NCBI GenBank assembly: GCA_002787405.1
Contig: PCWQ01000014.1
Coordinates: 1-54,850, forward strand
DNA from: Candidatus Komeilibacteria bacterium CG11_big_fil_rev_8_21_14_0_20_36_20
GTDB lineage: Bacteria > Patescibacteriota > Patescibacteriia > UBA1558 > GWA2-36-10
Length of the DNA: 54,850 nt
Reading direction: 5' to 3'
Shown: one piece after another, positions 32,077 through 41,757 of the stretch
Layout of the letters: each line of letters starts with the position of its first letter
Position numbering within the stretch: position 1 is the first letter of the stretch
Program-made: the position numbers and the translations under genes
The notes under the pieces: generated by a model
What the model was told of the DNA's origin: nothing
The model's database searches: none
The model's input: only the letters and a program-made list of their open reading frames with translations

Positions 32077-32089
32077 GATAGCAGATTAT

Positions 32090-33481
32090 ATGAAAAAAGC
32101 TGATTTTATTATGAATATTGCCTTGATGCCGATTGATTTCGTTGTTTTATTTTTGGCGTCTATTTCTGCCTATTATTTAAGATTTTCTGATAGTATCACT
32201 CAACTTCGTCCGGTTTTATATGAAATGCCTAGTCATGATTATTTAATTTTGACTTTACAAATGGCTATTTTTGGCATTTTTATTTTTGCTTTATCCGGTT
32301 TTTATACCATGACCAGTAAAAAATTAACTACGGAATTACCGAAGATTTTTACAGGTGTTTCAATGATTGTTATTTTCTTAGTGCTGGCTATTTTTTTACA
32401 ACGAGAGTTATTTTCCTCTCGTTTTATTATAATTTTTGGCTGGGCGCTAGCTATTGTTTATTTATCTATTATTCGTCTGATTATCTTTTCTATTAGAGAT
32501 TATTTTTTTAAAAAAGGATACGGTTTAGCTAAAGTTATCGCTTTAGGTGAAGCTAACAATCGCCAGATCATTATCGATGCTTATAAAAAAAATCCTCGCC
32601 TAGGTTATCAGGTGGTTGGTGAGATTGATGATGTTAAAGAGTTGATGAAGTCTTCAGTGGCTAGAGATTTAATCAAGGAGAAACAAATTGACAGCATTAT
32701 TCAAACTGATTCTTCAATGTCTAAAGATGAAACATTGGATCTTTTGACTTTTTGTCAGGAGAATCACATTGCCTTAAAGTATGTGGCCAGTCTTTTTCAA
32801 ACACAAAATATTAATTTAAATTTAAGCAGTGTTGGTGGTTGGCCAATTGTAGAAATTAAAGCGTCACCTTTAGATGGTTGGCGTCGAGTCATCAAAAGAA
32901 TTTTTGATTTAATTGTCGCTCTTTTTTTACTGATTATTTTATCCCCTTTGTTTTTAATTTTAGCAATTGTTATTAAATCAACTTCCCTTGGTCCGATTTT
33001 TGTTAGTTTAGACAGAGTGGGTAGTAAAGATCAAAAATTTAAGCTTTATAAATTTCGTTCTATGATTAAAGAAGCGCATAAATTGAAAAAGGAAATGATG
33101 GTTTATAATGAAAGAAGTGATGGACCTTTATTCAAAATTAAAGATGATCCACGAGTTACTAAGTTTGGACGTTGGTTACGACGTACCAGTCTCGATGAAT
33201 TACCTCAACTATTTAATGTAGTTAAAGGGGAAATGAGTTTAGTAGGGCCTCGCCCTCATGAGCCAGAGGAAGTTTCTAGATATCAGCGTGGTTATAAAAA
33301 ATTACTGGCGATTAAACCAGGTATGACCGGCATGGCTCAAGTATCAGGCCGATCGAGCTTGCCTTTTTCCGAAGAAGCAAAACTAGATATTTTTTATGTG
33401 GAAAACTGGTCTATTTTGTTGGATTTAATAATTTTGATAAAAACCACAAAAGTATTTTTGAAGAACGATGAAGCTTGCTAA
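32090..33481 (+). CDS. Undecaprenyl-phosphate sugar phosphotransferase (WcaJ-like)
   Basis: This enzyme starts surface polysaccharide by moving a sugar phosphate onto the polyprenyl carrier. Four or five N-terminal membrane helices (residues 1 to about 135) precede a nucleotide-binding-like middle region. The C-terminal bacterial sugar transferase domain starts with its re-entrant helix (KRIFDLIVALFLLIILSP) and shows YKFRSM and LRRTSLDELPQLFNVVKGEM, then LVGPRP. I move the start to 32090 (463 aa) because the upstream ATG is part of the -10 box. The sugar, usually glucose or galactose, is not certain. Confidence 0.92.
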   Translation: MKKADFIMNIALMPIDFVVLFLASISAYYLRFSDSITQLRPVLYEMPSHDYLILTLQMAIFGIFIFALSGFYTMTSKKLTTELPKIFTGVSMIVIFLVLAIFLQRELFSSRFIIIFGWALAIVYLSIIRLIIFSIRDYFFKKGYGLAKVIALGEANNRQIIIDAYKKNPRLGYQVVGEIDDVKELMKSSVARDLIKEKQIDSIIQTDSSMSKDETLDLLTFCQENHIALKYVASLFQTQNINLNLSSVGGWPIVEIKASPLDGWRRVIKRIFDLIVALFLLIILSPLFLILAIVIKSTSLGPIFVSLDRVGSKDQKFKLYKFRSMIKEAHKLKKEMMVYNERSDGPLFKIKDDPRVTKFGRWLRRTSLDELPQLFNVVKGEMSLVGPRPHEPEEVSRYQRGYKKLLAIKPGMTGMAQVSGRSSLPFSEEAKLDIFYVENWSILLDLIILIKTTKVFLKNDEAC

Positions 33482-33490
33482 TTTTGATTT

Positions 33491-34579
33491 ATGAAAAAGA
33501 TTGCTTTAGCTCATGATCATTTATTTCAGATAGGAGGCGCTGAAAAAGTTCTGGCCGCTTTAGCTAGCTTGGATGAAGAAGCGCCTATTTTTACATTAGT
33601 TAATAATACTAGAATTACGCAAAATATTTTAAAGCAGAGTCGTATCATAACTTCTAGTTTGCAAAAAATTCCCGGTACCAGTATTTTTAAAATTTTTAAA
33701 TATTTCTTAGTTTTTATGCCCAAAGTTTGGGAAAAAACAGACTTATCAGCTTATGATTTAATAATCAGTTCTTCATCAGCTTTTGTTAAAGGAGTTAAAA
33801 TCGGGAATAATTCTAGACATATTTGCTATTGCTATGCGCCAACCAGATATTTATGGGATGATAAAGAGGAATACATCGGTAATTTACCGGAAGGTAAAAT
33901 TTTAAAAATATTTTTGCCAAAAGTTTTAAATCGCTTACAAATTTGGGATTTTAATAAAGCCCAACAAATTGATTATTTTATTGCCACTTCCAAGTTTATT
34001 GCCGATAAGATTTTAAAACACTATAAAAAGAGAGCGATCATTATTTATCCGCCGGTAAAAATTGATGATTTTACCATCGTTGACCAAGTGGAGGATTATT
34101 ATTTGATTGTCAGTCGTTTACGTCCTTATAAAAAAGTTGACCTAGCGATTAAGGCCTTTAATAACCTAAAGCTACCTTTGAAAATTATCGGCGGCGGTTC
34201 TGAACTACGACGTTTAAAAAGAATGGCCCATAATAATATAGAGTTTTTGGGAGAATTAAATGATCAGGATCGAAATTATTATCTATCGCGCTGTAAAGCT
34301 TTTATTTATCCGCAAATAGAAGATTTTGGCATCACGGCCATTGAGGCCATGGCTTCCGGACGGCCAGTGATTGCTTATGCGGAAGGAGGAGCTTTAGAAA
34401 CAGTGGTGGAAGGAGTAACCGGAACGTTTTTTTATGATCAGACTTGGGAATCTTTGGCTCATAAAATTTTGCATTTTGATGACCGGAAATTTAATTCACA
34501 AATTTTACGCTCTCATGCGGCCCAATTTGATGAAGTAATTTTTAAACAAAAAATATTAAATTTTATCAATAGTTTATGA
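33491..34579 (+). CDS. Glycosyltransferase, GT4 (WbaZ-like)
   Basis: The 362-aa GT-B enzyme begins KKIALAHDHLFQIGGAEKVL, a start typical of WbaZ-type mannosyltransferases. It carries RHICYCYAPTRYLWDD, YYLIVSRLRPYKKVDLAI and the donor motif EDFGITAIEAMASGRPV. The neighbours suggest it extends the glycan initiated by the upstream phosphotransferase. It overlaps the following transferase by four bases (ATGA). Confidence 0.88.
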   Translation: MKKIALAHDHLFQIGGAEKVLAALASLDEEAPIFTLVNNTRITQNILKQSRIITSSLQKIPGTSIFKIFKYFLVFMPKVWEKTDLSAYDLIISSSSAFVKGVKIGNNSRHICYCYAPTRYLWDDKEEYIGNLPEGKILKIFLPKVLNRLQIWDFNKAQQIDYFIATSKFIADKILKHYKKRAIIIYPPVKIDDFTIVDQVEDYYLIVSRLRPYKKVDLAIKAFNNLKLPLKIIGGGSELRRLKRMAHNNIEFLGELNDQDRNYYLSRCKAFIYPQIEDFGITAIEAMASGRPVIAYAEGGALETVVEGVTGTFFYDQTWESLAHKILHFDDRKFNSQILRSHAAQFDEVIFKQKILNFINSL

Positions 34580-35703
34580 ACATCGGAATAGATATTAGAG
34601 CTCTAGGGCAGAAGAAAGTTACCGGCATTGGCAATTATATTGTTAATTCATTAAAGTATATTTTTGAGTTGGATAAAGTAAACAATTATTATTTGTTAAG
34701 TTCTGGTTTAAGAAGTAAAATTGATCCAGATATTAAGTTTAAACAAGAAAATGTTTCTTATATTCATGTCTCTATTCCAAATAAAATATTAAATCTTAGT
34801 CTAAAGGTAGGATTTTGTCGGAGCTTAAACAAATTTTTTCCAGAAAAAATTGATTTACTTTGGCTACCCAATATTAATTTTTATAAATTTGATCAGACTG
34901 TACCCACCATTCTCACTATTCATGATTTGTCCTTTTTACACAGTCGAGAATTTTACTCTCTCAAAAGAAGAATATGGCATAGATTTATCAATGTTGATCA
35001 GCTGGCTTCTGAAGTTGATAAAATTATTGCTGTTTCAGAAAATACGAGAAGAGATATTATTAGATTTTTAAACATACCTAAAGAAAAAATTTCTATGATT
35101 TATCCCGGGGTGGAAGTCAATAAGATGGACAGAGAGAAAGCTGCACAGCTAATTGCTCCCTTTAATCTGAAGAGAAAATATTTTATTTTTGTCGGTACTT
35201 TGGAACCAAGAAAAAACATCTCAGGTTTAATTAAAGCTTTTGATAGATATCGGGCTAAATATGAAGATACGGATTTAGTAATCGTTGGCAGTAAAGGATG
35301 GATTTATAGAAGTTTGATTAATAAAATTAATAAACGTCAATATATTCACTATTTAGGCTATATTAACGGTCCAACGAAGGATGCCTTATATTATTTGAGT
35401 CAGGGTTTGATTTGGCCTTCTTTTTATGAAGGTTTTGGCTTTCCGCCATTGGAGGCAGCTTATCATGGAGTACCGGTGATTGTCAGTTATAAAACATCTT
35501 TGCCAGAAGTTATGAAACAACAGGCCCTTTATATTGATCCTTATAACTCTTCCGATATTTACCAAGCTTTGAAGCAGTTGACTGTTGATAGGGCTTTAAG
35601 AGAACAGTTTAAGGTATCTGGAAAACATTTTTCAGTGCCTAATTGGACTAGGGAAGCCAAAAAGATTATCAGACTATTTGAATCGTTTAATAAGAATAAA
35701 TGA
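34576..35703 (+). CDS. Glycosyltransferase, GT4
   Basis: The 375-aa enzyme has an N-terminal GIDIRALGQKKVTGIGNYI start, ILTIHDLSFLHSREF, then FVGTLEPRKNISGLIKAF and the donor motif SFYEGFGFPPLEAAYHGVPV. It overlaps both neighbours by four bases, so translation is coupled across three transferases. Specificity cannot be read. Confidence 0.9.
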   Translation: MNIGIDIRALGQKKVTGIGNYIVNSLKYIFELDKVNNYYLLSSGLRSKIDPDIKFKQENVSYIHVSIPNKILNLSLKVGFCRSLNKFFPEKIDLLWLPNINFYKFDQTVPTILTIHDLSFLHSREFYSLKRRIWHRFINVDQLASEVDKIIAVSENTRRDIIRFLNIPKEKISMIYPGVEVNKMDREKAAQLIAPFNLKRKYFIFVGTLEPRKNISGLIKAFDRYRAKYEDTDLVIVGSKGWIYRSLINKINKRQYIHYLGYINGPTKDALYYLSQGLIWPSFYEGFGFPPLEAAYHGVPVIVSYKTSLPEVMKQQALYIDPYNSSDIYQALKQLTVDRALREQFKVSGKHFSVPNWTREAKKIIRLFESFNKNK

Positions 35704-36791
35704 AGATAGTTATTGATTTAAGAATATTTGGACTTGAGTCAGGCGGCCTGGGTCGCTATAATCAGAAATTGTTTGAAAATCTGATTGTTCTGGATGATAG
35801 GAATAATCAATATATTTTATTATTTAAAGAAAAGCCGGATGATCTTCCGCCACTACCGGATAATTTTAAAATTAAAGTCTGTAATTGTCATTGGTATACT
35901 TTAAAAGAACAAATAATTTTACCTTTTGTTTTATCAAAATTAAAGCCGGATTTAGTTCATTTTACTCACTTTAATGTGCCGTTATTTTATAAAGGAAAAT
36001 TTATTGTTACTATTCATGATTTAATTATGAGCCGTTTCCCTAGTCGGGGAGCTAGCACTTTGAATAGAGTTCTATTTTTTTTAAAATATCGTCTTTATAA
36101 TCAAATAATCAAACATGCAGTTAAAAAATCAATAAAGATCATTGCTGTTTCAAAATTTACAGCCCAAGATATTAAAGATTATTTTAAATTAAGTGAACAG
36201 GAAGCCAAAAAAATAAAAGTAATTTATGAAGGAGTGACTATTCCTCAAGCCACAGAAACCAAAATTGACCTGCTGGAAAGATTTTTTCTATATATTGGTA
36301 ATGCTTATCCTCATAAGAATTTAAAATTTTTAATTAAAGCTTTTCAAGAATTTTTAAAAAAGCATCCGGATTTTTATTTAATTTTAGTAGGTAATAAAGA
36401 TTATTTTTATCAGAGATTAATTAAAAAAATAAGTAATAAAAATATAATCTTTACCGGCTTTGTGCCGGACAATCAGCTGTCTAATTATTATCAACAGGCC
36501 ACGGCTTATATTTTCCCTTCTTTGTATGAAGGTTTTGGTTTGCCACCTTTGGAAGCCATGGCTTATAATTTGCCAGTTTTGTCCAGTAAAGCAGCTAGTT
36601 TGCCAGAAGTTTTAGGGCAAGCGGCTTTGTATTTTGATCCCGGCGACGAGCGTGATCTATTAAATAAAATGGAATTAATTGTCGATGATCAAAATTTGAG
36701 AGATAAATTAAAATCAGCTGGACAAGAACAGATTAAAAAATATTCTTGGCAAAAAATGGCTCAAAAAATAATAGAGTTTTATAGAAAATAA
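35700..36791 (+). CDS. Glycosyltransferase, GT4
   Basis: The 363-aa enzyme begins KIVIDLRIFGLESGGLGRYN and carries IVTIHDLIMSRFP, FLYIGNAYPHKNLKFLIKAF and the donor motif SLYEGFGLPPLEAMAYNLPV. It is closely related in plan to the preceding gene and to the one at 30369, indicating local duplication. It ends the operon at a strong terminator. Confidence 0.9.
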   Translation: MKIVIDLRIFGLESGGLGRYNQKLFENLIVLDDRNNQYILLFKEKPDDLPPLPDNFKIKVCNCHWYTLKEQIILPFVLSKLKPDLVHFTHFNVPLFYKGKFIVTIHDLIMSRFPSRGASTLNRVLFFLKYRLYNQIIKHAVKKSIKIIAVSKFTAQDIKDYFKLSEQEAKKIKVIYEGVTIPQATETKIDLLERFFLYIGNAYPHKNLKFLIKAFQEFLKKHPDFYLILVGNKDYFYQRLIKKISNKNIIFTGFVPDNQLSNYYQQATAYIFPSLYEGFGLPPLEAMAYNLPVLSSKAASLPEVLGQAALYFDPGDERDLLNKMELIVDDQNLRDKLKSAGQEQIKKYSWQKMAQKIIEFYRK

Positions 36792-36801
36792 TTTTTAAAC
36801 C

Positions 36802-36842
36802 AAACATAAAAACTATCTGTAAAGATAGTTTTTATGTTTAAT
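36802..36842. terminator. Convergent terminator
   Basis: AAACATAAAAACTATC and GATAGTTTTTATGTTT form a perfect 16-bp stem with a six-base loop. T-rich flanks occur on both strands. It separates the glycosyltransferase operon from the minus-strand gene at 36855. Confidence 0.8.
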
Positions 36843-36854
36843 AAAGAGAGAAAT

Positions 36855-37526
36855 TTAGGCCGCTTGCCTTATATCGTTTATATTTATTACTTTATCATCT
36901 TTACCTTCATCTGTTTCAAGTGTTTTTAACACATTTTGGACAAGTTCATAGGTCTTATTATCTCCGGCTTCCATTGCTGCCTCACCGAACTCTTTAAGTG
37001 TAGTTTTAGCTTCTTTTATCCGTAATTCATAATTTTCTTTTTTACCCTTAAAGTTATGATAAGGCCAATTTTCAGCAGTAAGATTATAATCATTACCGTC
37101 AACACTTGAAGTATAATAAAAATTTTTTTTTATCATTTCTTCAATTTCTTCTGGTTTTATTGGATCGGCTTTGGCAACATCTTCTTGACTTTGCTCGATA
37201 AATTTTTTAAAAGCGTCAATGTATTCCGTTGGGTGATTCACCGGATTTTCCGGTTTAAAATTAGTATGTCCGAAGTATAAAGCGCCATGCTTTACTGTGT
37301 TTTCTAAATGAGGATATTTAATTCCGTCCTCATCATTAGTTAATTCTGCATAAGCGCTACGGCCGCAATCTCCAGAAAAGTCAAAATAGTCTTTCCTTTC
37401 TTGCTCCATACGCTCTGCTTCAGATAGCTCAGTTTTCTTTTCTTTACTACCTTCTAAAATTCTAATACCCACTTTACCTCTTCTATCTATTGGAGGTTGA
37501 TCAGGTATAAATTTTCTGATTTCCAT
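36855..37526 (-). CDS. Hypothetical 223-aa soluble protein
   Basis: No family is recognised. The protein is hydrophilic and rich in Lys and Glu, without signal peptide or membrane segment. Fragments such as DYFDFSGDCGRSAYAELTND and KHGALYFGHTNFKPENPVNHP look like a compact domain. The C-terminal third is helical (KEAKTTLKEFGEAAMEAGDN). It stands alone on the minus strand between two operons, has no SD, and its promoter is not obvious. Confidence 0.65.
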   Translation of the reverse strand: MEIRKFIPDQPPIDRRGKVGIRILEGSKEKKTELSEAERMEQERKDYFDFSGDCGRSAYAELTNDEDGIKYPHLENTVKHGALYFGHTNFKPENPVNHPTEYIDAFKKFIEQSQEDVAKADPIKPEEIEEMIKKNFYYTSSVDGNDYNLTAENWPYHNFKGKKENYELRIKEAKTTLKEFGEAAMEAGDNKTYELVQNVLKTLETDEGKDDKVININDIRQAA

Positions 37527-37653
37527 AATTTTATAATTTTAATTATTGTCTAATTATATAGATAACATATCATATTATCTACTATTTATCAAATTGTTTT
37601 TAGAAGGCCGAGGTAAGTAAGGTGTTTTTTATTTTGTCTTTTTATTTAAATCT

Positions 37654-37661
37654 GTTATAAT
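37654..37661 (+). promoter_or_regulatory. Extended -10 promoter giving a leaderless mRNA
   Basis: TG-T-TATAAT (TATAAT 37656-37661) places the transcription start at 37668-37669, exactly the A of the ATG at 37669. The 17-mer AAATCTGTTATAATATA is identical to that before the gene at 44621. Confidence 0.7.
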
Positions 37662-37668
37662 ATAGTCA

Positions 37669-40164
37669 ATGCCAATTAAGAAAAAAACAACTAAAACTAC
37701 TAGAAAAACTGTTTCTAAAAAAATTGACTTCAAGGCTTTAAAGAAAGACCTGCTTGATGATTTAGACCAATTTCTTTTAGAAGAAACCGACATTAGTCGT
37801 CAGCAAAGGCAAACAGAGAAACAAAAAGCTTTAGCTGAATTGGATCGTCTGATTAAGCAGGATTTATCTGAGCGGGAGTTATTGTACCGTTTACAAGAAA
37901 TAAAGAATAATAAGAAGGAAGACCTTCTAAAAAAAGAAAATATTCAAAATATTGATGTGGTTAATCATTCTCACTATGTTTTGGATTTAAGACAGTCAAG
38001 AGAAGATAAAAAACCAACTAGAACCAAATTAAAAACTTACAAAAACAGCTGGACAAAACTTAAAGAAAAATTTGATCAGCCAAAAGTTACTGAGAAACGG
38101 GAATTTCATTATCCTCAAGAGGAAAAGAAATTTTTTGATTTCAACGGAACTTTGAGTTTAGCAGTTAAACCTCTGAAACTACAGAGTATTGGCAGTCGGG
38201 TGATTGTTTTTGCTTTGGTTATGGGTGTAATTTTGATGCCAATTAGAGGATTATTTTGGCTAGGACAAATTCAAAGCGATAAAGATGAAATTTTGAACTT
38301 TGGTAAACAGGGGATTATTAATTTACAGACCGGTGTAATTTCTGCTTCAGAAAATTCTTATCAAAATGCTCAGGCCGATTTTGAAAAAGCGTTAGAGCAA
38401 TTTAATCAAGCCCAAGATGTCTTAGATGAGTATCATCAATGGATGTTAAAAACAGCTTCTTTAATGCCGGTAATTGGTAAGCCAATATCTTTAAGTCAAA
38501 ATATGCTGGCTATTGCCACTAATATCTCTGAAGCAGCCGCCGTTTTAAACCAAAAATTACAAAAAGAGCAGACTTTAACCGAAAATTTAGTTTTTATTAA
38601 TCAACAAATAGAGAAAACACTACCTTATCTAACTAAGGCCCAGAAAGATTTAAACGGCATTTCTGCCTCTGCTTTGCCTAATGATCTTAGACCATATTTT
38701 AACGGTTTAAAAGACTATCTACCATCAACACTTGATAATTTACATAGTGTTCATGAAATATTCACTATTTTGGAAGAAGTGCTTGGTCATGATACTGAAA
38801 AAAGATATATAGTTTTATTTCAAAATAATAATGAGTTGAGAGCCACCGGCGGATTTATTGGCAGTTTTGCTTTATTTGATGTTTATCAGGGAGAAATTGT
38901 TAATTTGGAAATACCGCAGGGCGGGATGTATGATCTGGAAGCTGGGTTAACAGTAAAATATCAAGCGCCTCAAGCATTATCTTTGATTAATTCTCACTTT
39001 AATATTTGGGATGCTAATTGGTGGCCTGATTTTCCCACTTCAGCTGAAAAAATTACTTCTTTATATGAACAAAGCGGGGGGTCTTCAGTGGATGGGTTGA
39101 TTGCTATTAATGCAGATGTTTTAAAAAAATTACTAGAAATTTTAGGACCGATCACGATGGATGATTATGGTGTCACTATTACAGCCAATAATTTATTCTC
39201 CGTTATTCAAGAAGAAGTGGAATTTAATTATGACAAAGAAGCCAACACACCTAAGGCAATTATTGCTGATTTGGTACCGCGAGTCTTGGAAAAATTACTA
39301 AGCTTTAAGGAGAATCAAAAAGAGGTAGTTACTGCCTTTGCTAAAATATTATCCACCAAAGATATTCAAATTTATCTACATGATGATAATTTGCAGAAAA
39401 AAATAGACGGTTTTGGTTGGTCAGGCAGAATGTATGCTACGGATCGGGATTATTTAAATATAATTAGCACTAATATTGCTGGTGGTAAGACTGACAATGA
39501 CCTTTATCAGACCATTGATCATCAGGCCGAAATTCAACCAAATGGTGAAATTATTAATACCCTTAGAATCACCAGAACTAATAAAGGTCAGGAGGACAAT
39601 CCCTTGGCTGGCATAGAAGGCGGTAATGTTTCTTATCTAAGAATCTATGTGCCTCTTAATAGTCAATTTATTGAGGCCGTAGGTTTTGATAAAATTCCTA
39701 ATGCTTATTTCCATCCAGCTGATGATAATGCTCAAATTGATCCAGATATTGCTCAAGAGGAAAATAAAATGATAGATAATGTTTCTAATACCGAAATTTA
39801 TAATAGTTTAGGTAAAACAGTGTTCGCCAATTGGACAGCTCTTAAGCCAGGTGAAACAAAAACTGTTTCTGTTAAATATAAACTACCTTTTAATTTAAAT
39901 TTAGGCGATCCTCTAGTTAATAATTGGTGGCAGAAACTTTTTCAATCTAATTGGCGTTTAGATAATTATAGTTTATTAGTTCAATCACAATCTGGCAGTA
40001 AAAGGACTATTTTTAATTCTTCTATTTTATTGTCAGATAACATAAAGGTTGTCTGGAATAATGCTTCAGAAAAAGAAAAAATGAGCATTACGGATGATTT
40101 GGTCGCTTATAGTCAAGATTTGATTTATGATCAATATTTTGGTTTTATAGTGGCGACAAAGTAA
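37669..40164 (+). CDS. DUF4012 membrane protein
   Basis: The 831-aa protein has a basic, helical cytoplasmic N-terminus (about 1-165), one membrane helix (about 178-198, VIVFALVMGVILMPIRGLFW), a helical extracellular linker and the DUF4012 domain from about residue 365. Signature phrases are LFQNNNELRATGGFIGSF, DANWWPDFPTSAEKI and VDGLIAINADVLKKLLEILG. The family's biochemical role is unknown, but it recurs in surface-polysaccharide clusters and superficially resembles LytR-type attachment enzymes in context. Here it sits between the glycosyltransferases and MurJ. The mRNA appears leaderless. Confidence 0.88.
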   Translation: MPIKKKTTKTTRKTVSKKIDFKALKKDLLDDLDQFLLEETDISRQQRQTEKQKALAELDRLIKQDLSERELLYRLQEIKNNKKEDLLKKENIQNIDVVNHSHYVLDLRQSREDKKPTRTKLKTYKNSWTKLKEKFDQPKVTEKREFHYPQEEKKFFDFNGTLSLAVKPLKLQSIGSRVIVFALVMGVILMPIRGLFWLGQIQSDKDEILNFGKQGIINLQTGVISASENSYQNAQADFEKALEQFNQAQDVLDEYHQWMLKTASLMPVIGKPISLSQNMLAIATNISEAAAVLNQKLQKEQTLTENLVFINQQIEKTLPYLTKAQKDLNGISASALPNDLRPYFNGLKDYLPSTLDNLHSVHEIFTILEEVLGHDTEKRYIVLFQNNNELRATGGFIGSFALFDVYQGEIVNLEIPQGGMYDLEAGLTVKYQAPQALSLINSHFNIWDANWWPDFPTSAEKITSLYEQSGGSSVDGLIAINADVLKKLLEILGPITMDDYGVTITANNLFSVIQEEVEFNYDKEANTPKAIIADLVPRVLEKLLSFKENQKEVVTAFAKILSTKDIQIYLHDDNLQKKIDGFGWSGRMYATDRDYLNIISTNIAGGKTDNDLYQTIDHQAEIQPNGEIINTLRITRTNKGQEDNPLAGIEGGNVSYLRIYVPLNSQFIEAVGFDKIPNAYFHPADDNAQIDPDIAQEENKMIDNVSNTEIYNSLGKTVFANWTALKPGETKTVSVKYKLPFNLNLGDPLVNNWWQKLFQSNWRLDNYSLLVQSQSGSKRTIFNSSILLSDNIKVVWNNASEKEKMSITDDLVAYSQDLIYDQYFGFIVATK

Positions 40165-40170
40165 TACATC

Positions 40171-41757
40171 ATGTGGCATAAATTGTGGTTTAAAATCAAC
40201 AACACAGTCACTGGGGGCGCTTTCTTAATCGCCTTTTTTTCTCTACTTTCAAAATTATTTGGCTTGCTTAGAGAAAGATTAATTGCTCATAATTTTGGAG
40301 CTAGTGAGTTATCGGATATTTATTATGCGGCTTTTCGTTTGCCTGATTTGATTTTTAATACCTTAGTTTTAGGAGCCTTAACTTCCGCTTTTATTCCTGT
40401 TTTTCAAAAAGTTTGGCTGAAAAACAAAAAAGAAGGATTATTGCTGGCAAATTCAGTTTTAAATCTTTTTCTATTGTTAATCGGTTTCCTAGTAGTTATT
40501 GCTGTGATTTTTACACCACAGATTGTGCCTTTAATTACACCGGGTTTTGCTGATTGGCAATTGGAGCAGACTGTTAAACTGACTAGAATTATGCTCTTAG
40601 CTATAATATTTTTTGTAGGTTCCAATCTTATTGGTGGTATTTTAAATTCATGGAAAAGATTTTTTAGTTTTTCTTTAGCAGCTAGTTTTTATAACATTGG
40701 CATTATTATTGGTATTATCTTCTTTTATCCAAAATTCGGCTTAATTGGTTTGGCTTGGGGAGTATTTCTAGGTGCTTTTTTACATTTAATTGTACAATTG
40801 CCAGAAGTTTTTAAATGCGGTTGGCGTTATCAATTTTTTTTAAAGTGGACTAGTGATCTAAAAAAAATATTAAAACTTATGCTCCCGCGAACTATTGGCT
40901 TAGCAGCCGGGCAAATTAACTTAGTGGTCATTACCATGATTGCTTCAACTCTGTCCGCGGGAAGTATTGCAGTTTTTAATTTAGCTAATAATTTACAGAG
41001 TTTACCGGTCAGTCTTTTTGCAGTGTCTTTAGCAGTAGCGGTATTTCCTACTTTTACCCAAGCGGTTACAGAAAAAAATCAGGAATTATTTAAAAAAAAT
41101 TTTTCGGTTAGCTTAAGGCGTATTTTATTTTTACTGATCCCTATTTCAGTGCTTTTGGTGATTTTACGAGCTCAAATTGTTAGAATTATTTTAGGCACTG
41201 GCGCCTTTGATTGGAACAATACTTATTATACTGCTCAAACTTTAGGATTTTTTGCTCTATCTCTTTTTGCCCAAGGCCTTATTCCTCTTTTAGCCCGTTC
41301 TTTTTATGCTTTTGAAGATACTAAAACGCCAATGACCATCAGTATTTTAAGTATTTTATTAAATATTGTGCTTTCTTGGTTTTTGTCCCATGCTTTAGGA
41401 GTGATGGGTCTGGCTCTGGCTTTCTCTTTCTCTAGCATCGTTAATATGTTACTTTTATATATTGTGTTACATTTCCGAATTGAACATATTAATGACACCT
41501 TAATTTTTAATTCTTTAATTAAAATTTCATTTAACTCTTTAATAGCTGGAATTACCACCTATGGCTCTTTGCATTTACTTGCTCCTTTGGTTAATATGCA
41601 CAGTTTTTTAGGAGTGTTTATTCAAGGTTGCGGAGCCGGGCTGATAGGATTGCTAACTTATTTGATTTTGAGTATATTATTTAAACTTGATGAAGTGCAA
41701 ATTATCAAAAAATTGTTAAAAAAATTTATTTTATTTTTCAAAAATGGCCAACATTAG
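40171..41757 (+). CDS. murJ: Lipid II flippase MurJ
   Basis: MurJ moves lipid II across the membrane. The 528-aa protein has about 14 membrane helices and the family N-terminus (SLLSKLFGLLRERLIAHNFGAS). Also present are DIYYAAFRLPDLIFNTLVLGALTSAFIPVF and RSFYAFEDTKTPMTISIL. Because it lies at the end of a polysaccharide cluster, a related O-antigen-type flippase role (MviN/Wzx-like) is an alternative. It overlaps lepA by 14 bases. Confidence 0.92.
   Translation: MWHKLWFKINNTVTGGAFLIAFFSLLSKLFGLLRERLIAHNFGASELSDIYYAAFRLPDLIFNTLVLGALTSAFIPVFQKVWLKNKKEGLLLANSVLNLFLLLIGFLVVIAVIFTPQIVPLITPGFADWQLEQTVKLTRIMLLAIIFFVGSNLIGGILNSWKRFFSFSLAASFYNIGIIIGIIFFYPKFGLIGLAWGVFLGAFLHLIVQLPEVFKCGWRYQFFLKWTSDLKKILKLMLPRTIGLAAGQINLVVITMIASTLSAGSIAVFNLANNLQSLPVSLFAVSLAVAVFPTFTQAVTEKNQELFKKNFSVSLRRILFLLIPISVLLVILRAQIVRIILGTGAFDWNNTYYTAQTLGFFALSLFAQGLIPLLARSFYAFEDTKTPMTISILSILLNIVLSWFLSHALGVMGLALAFSFSSIVNMLLLYIVLHFRIEHINDTLIFNSLIKISFNSLIAGITTYGSLHLLAPLVNMHSFLGVFIQGCGAGLIGLLTYLILSILFKLDEVQIIKKLLKKFILFFKNGQH

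Noticed and set aside
32075-32089. Start codon at 32075 for the sugar phosphotransferase
   Set aside because: This ATG overlaps the TATAAT -10 box, so it would lie upstream of the transcription start; the ATG at 32090 is used.
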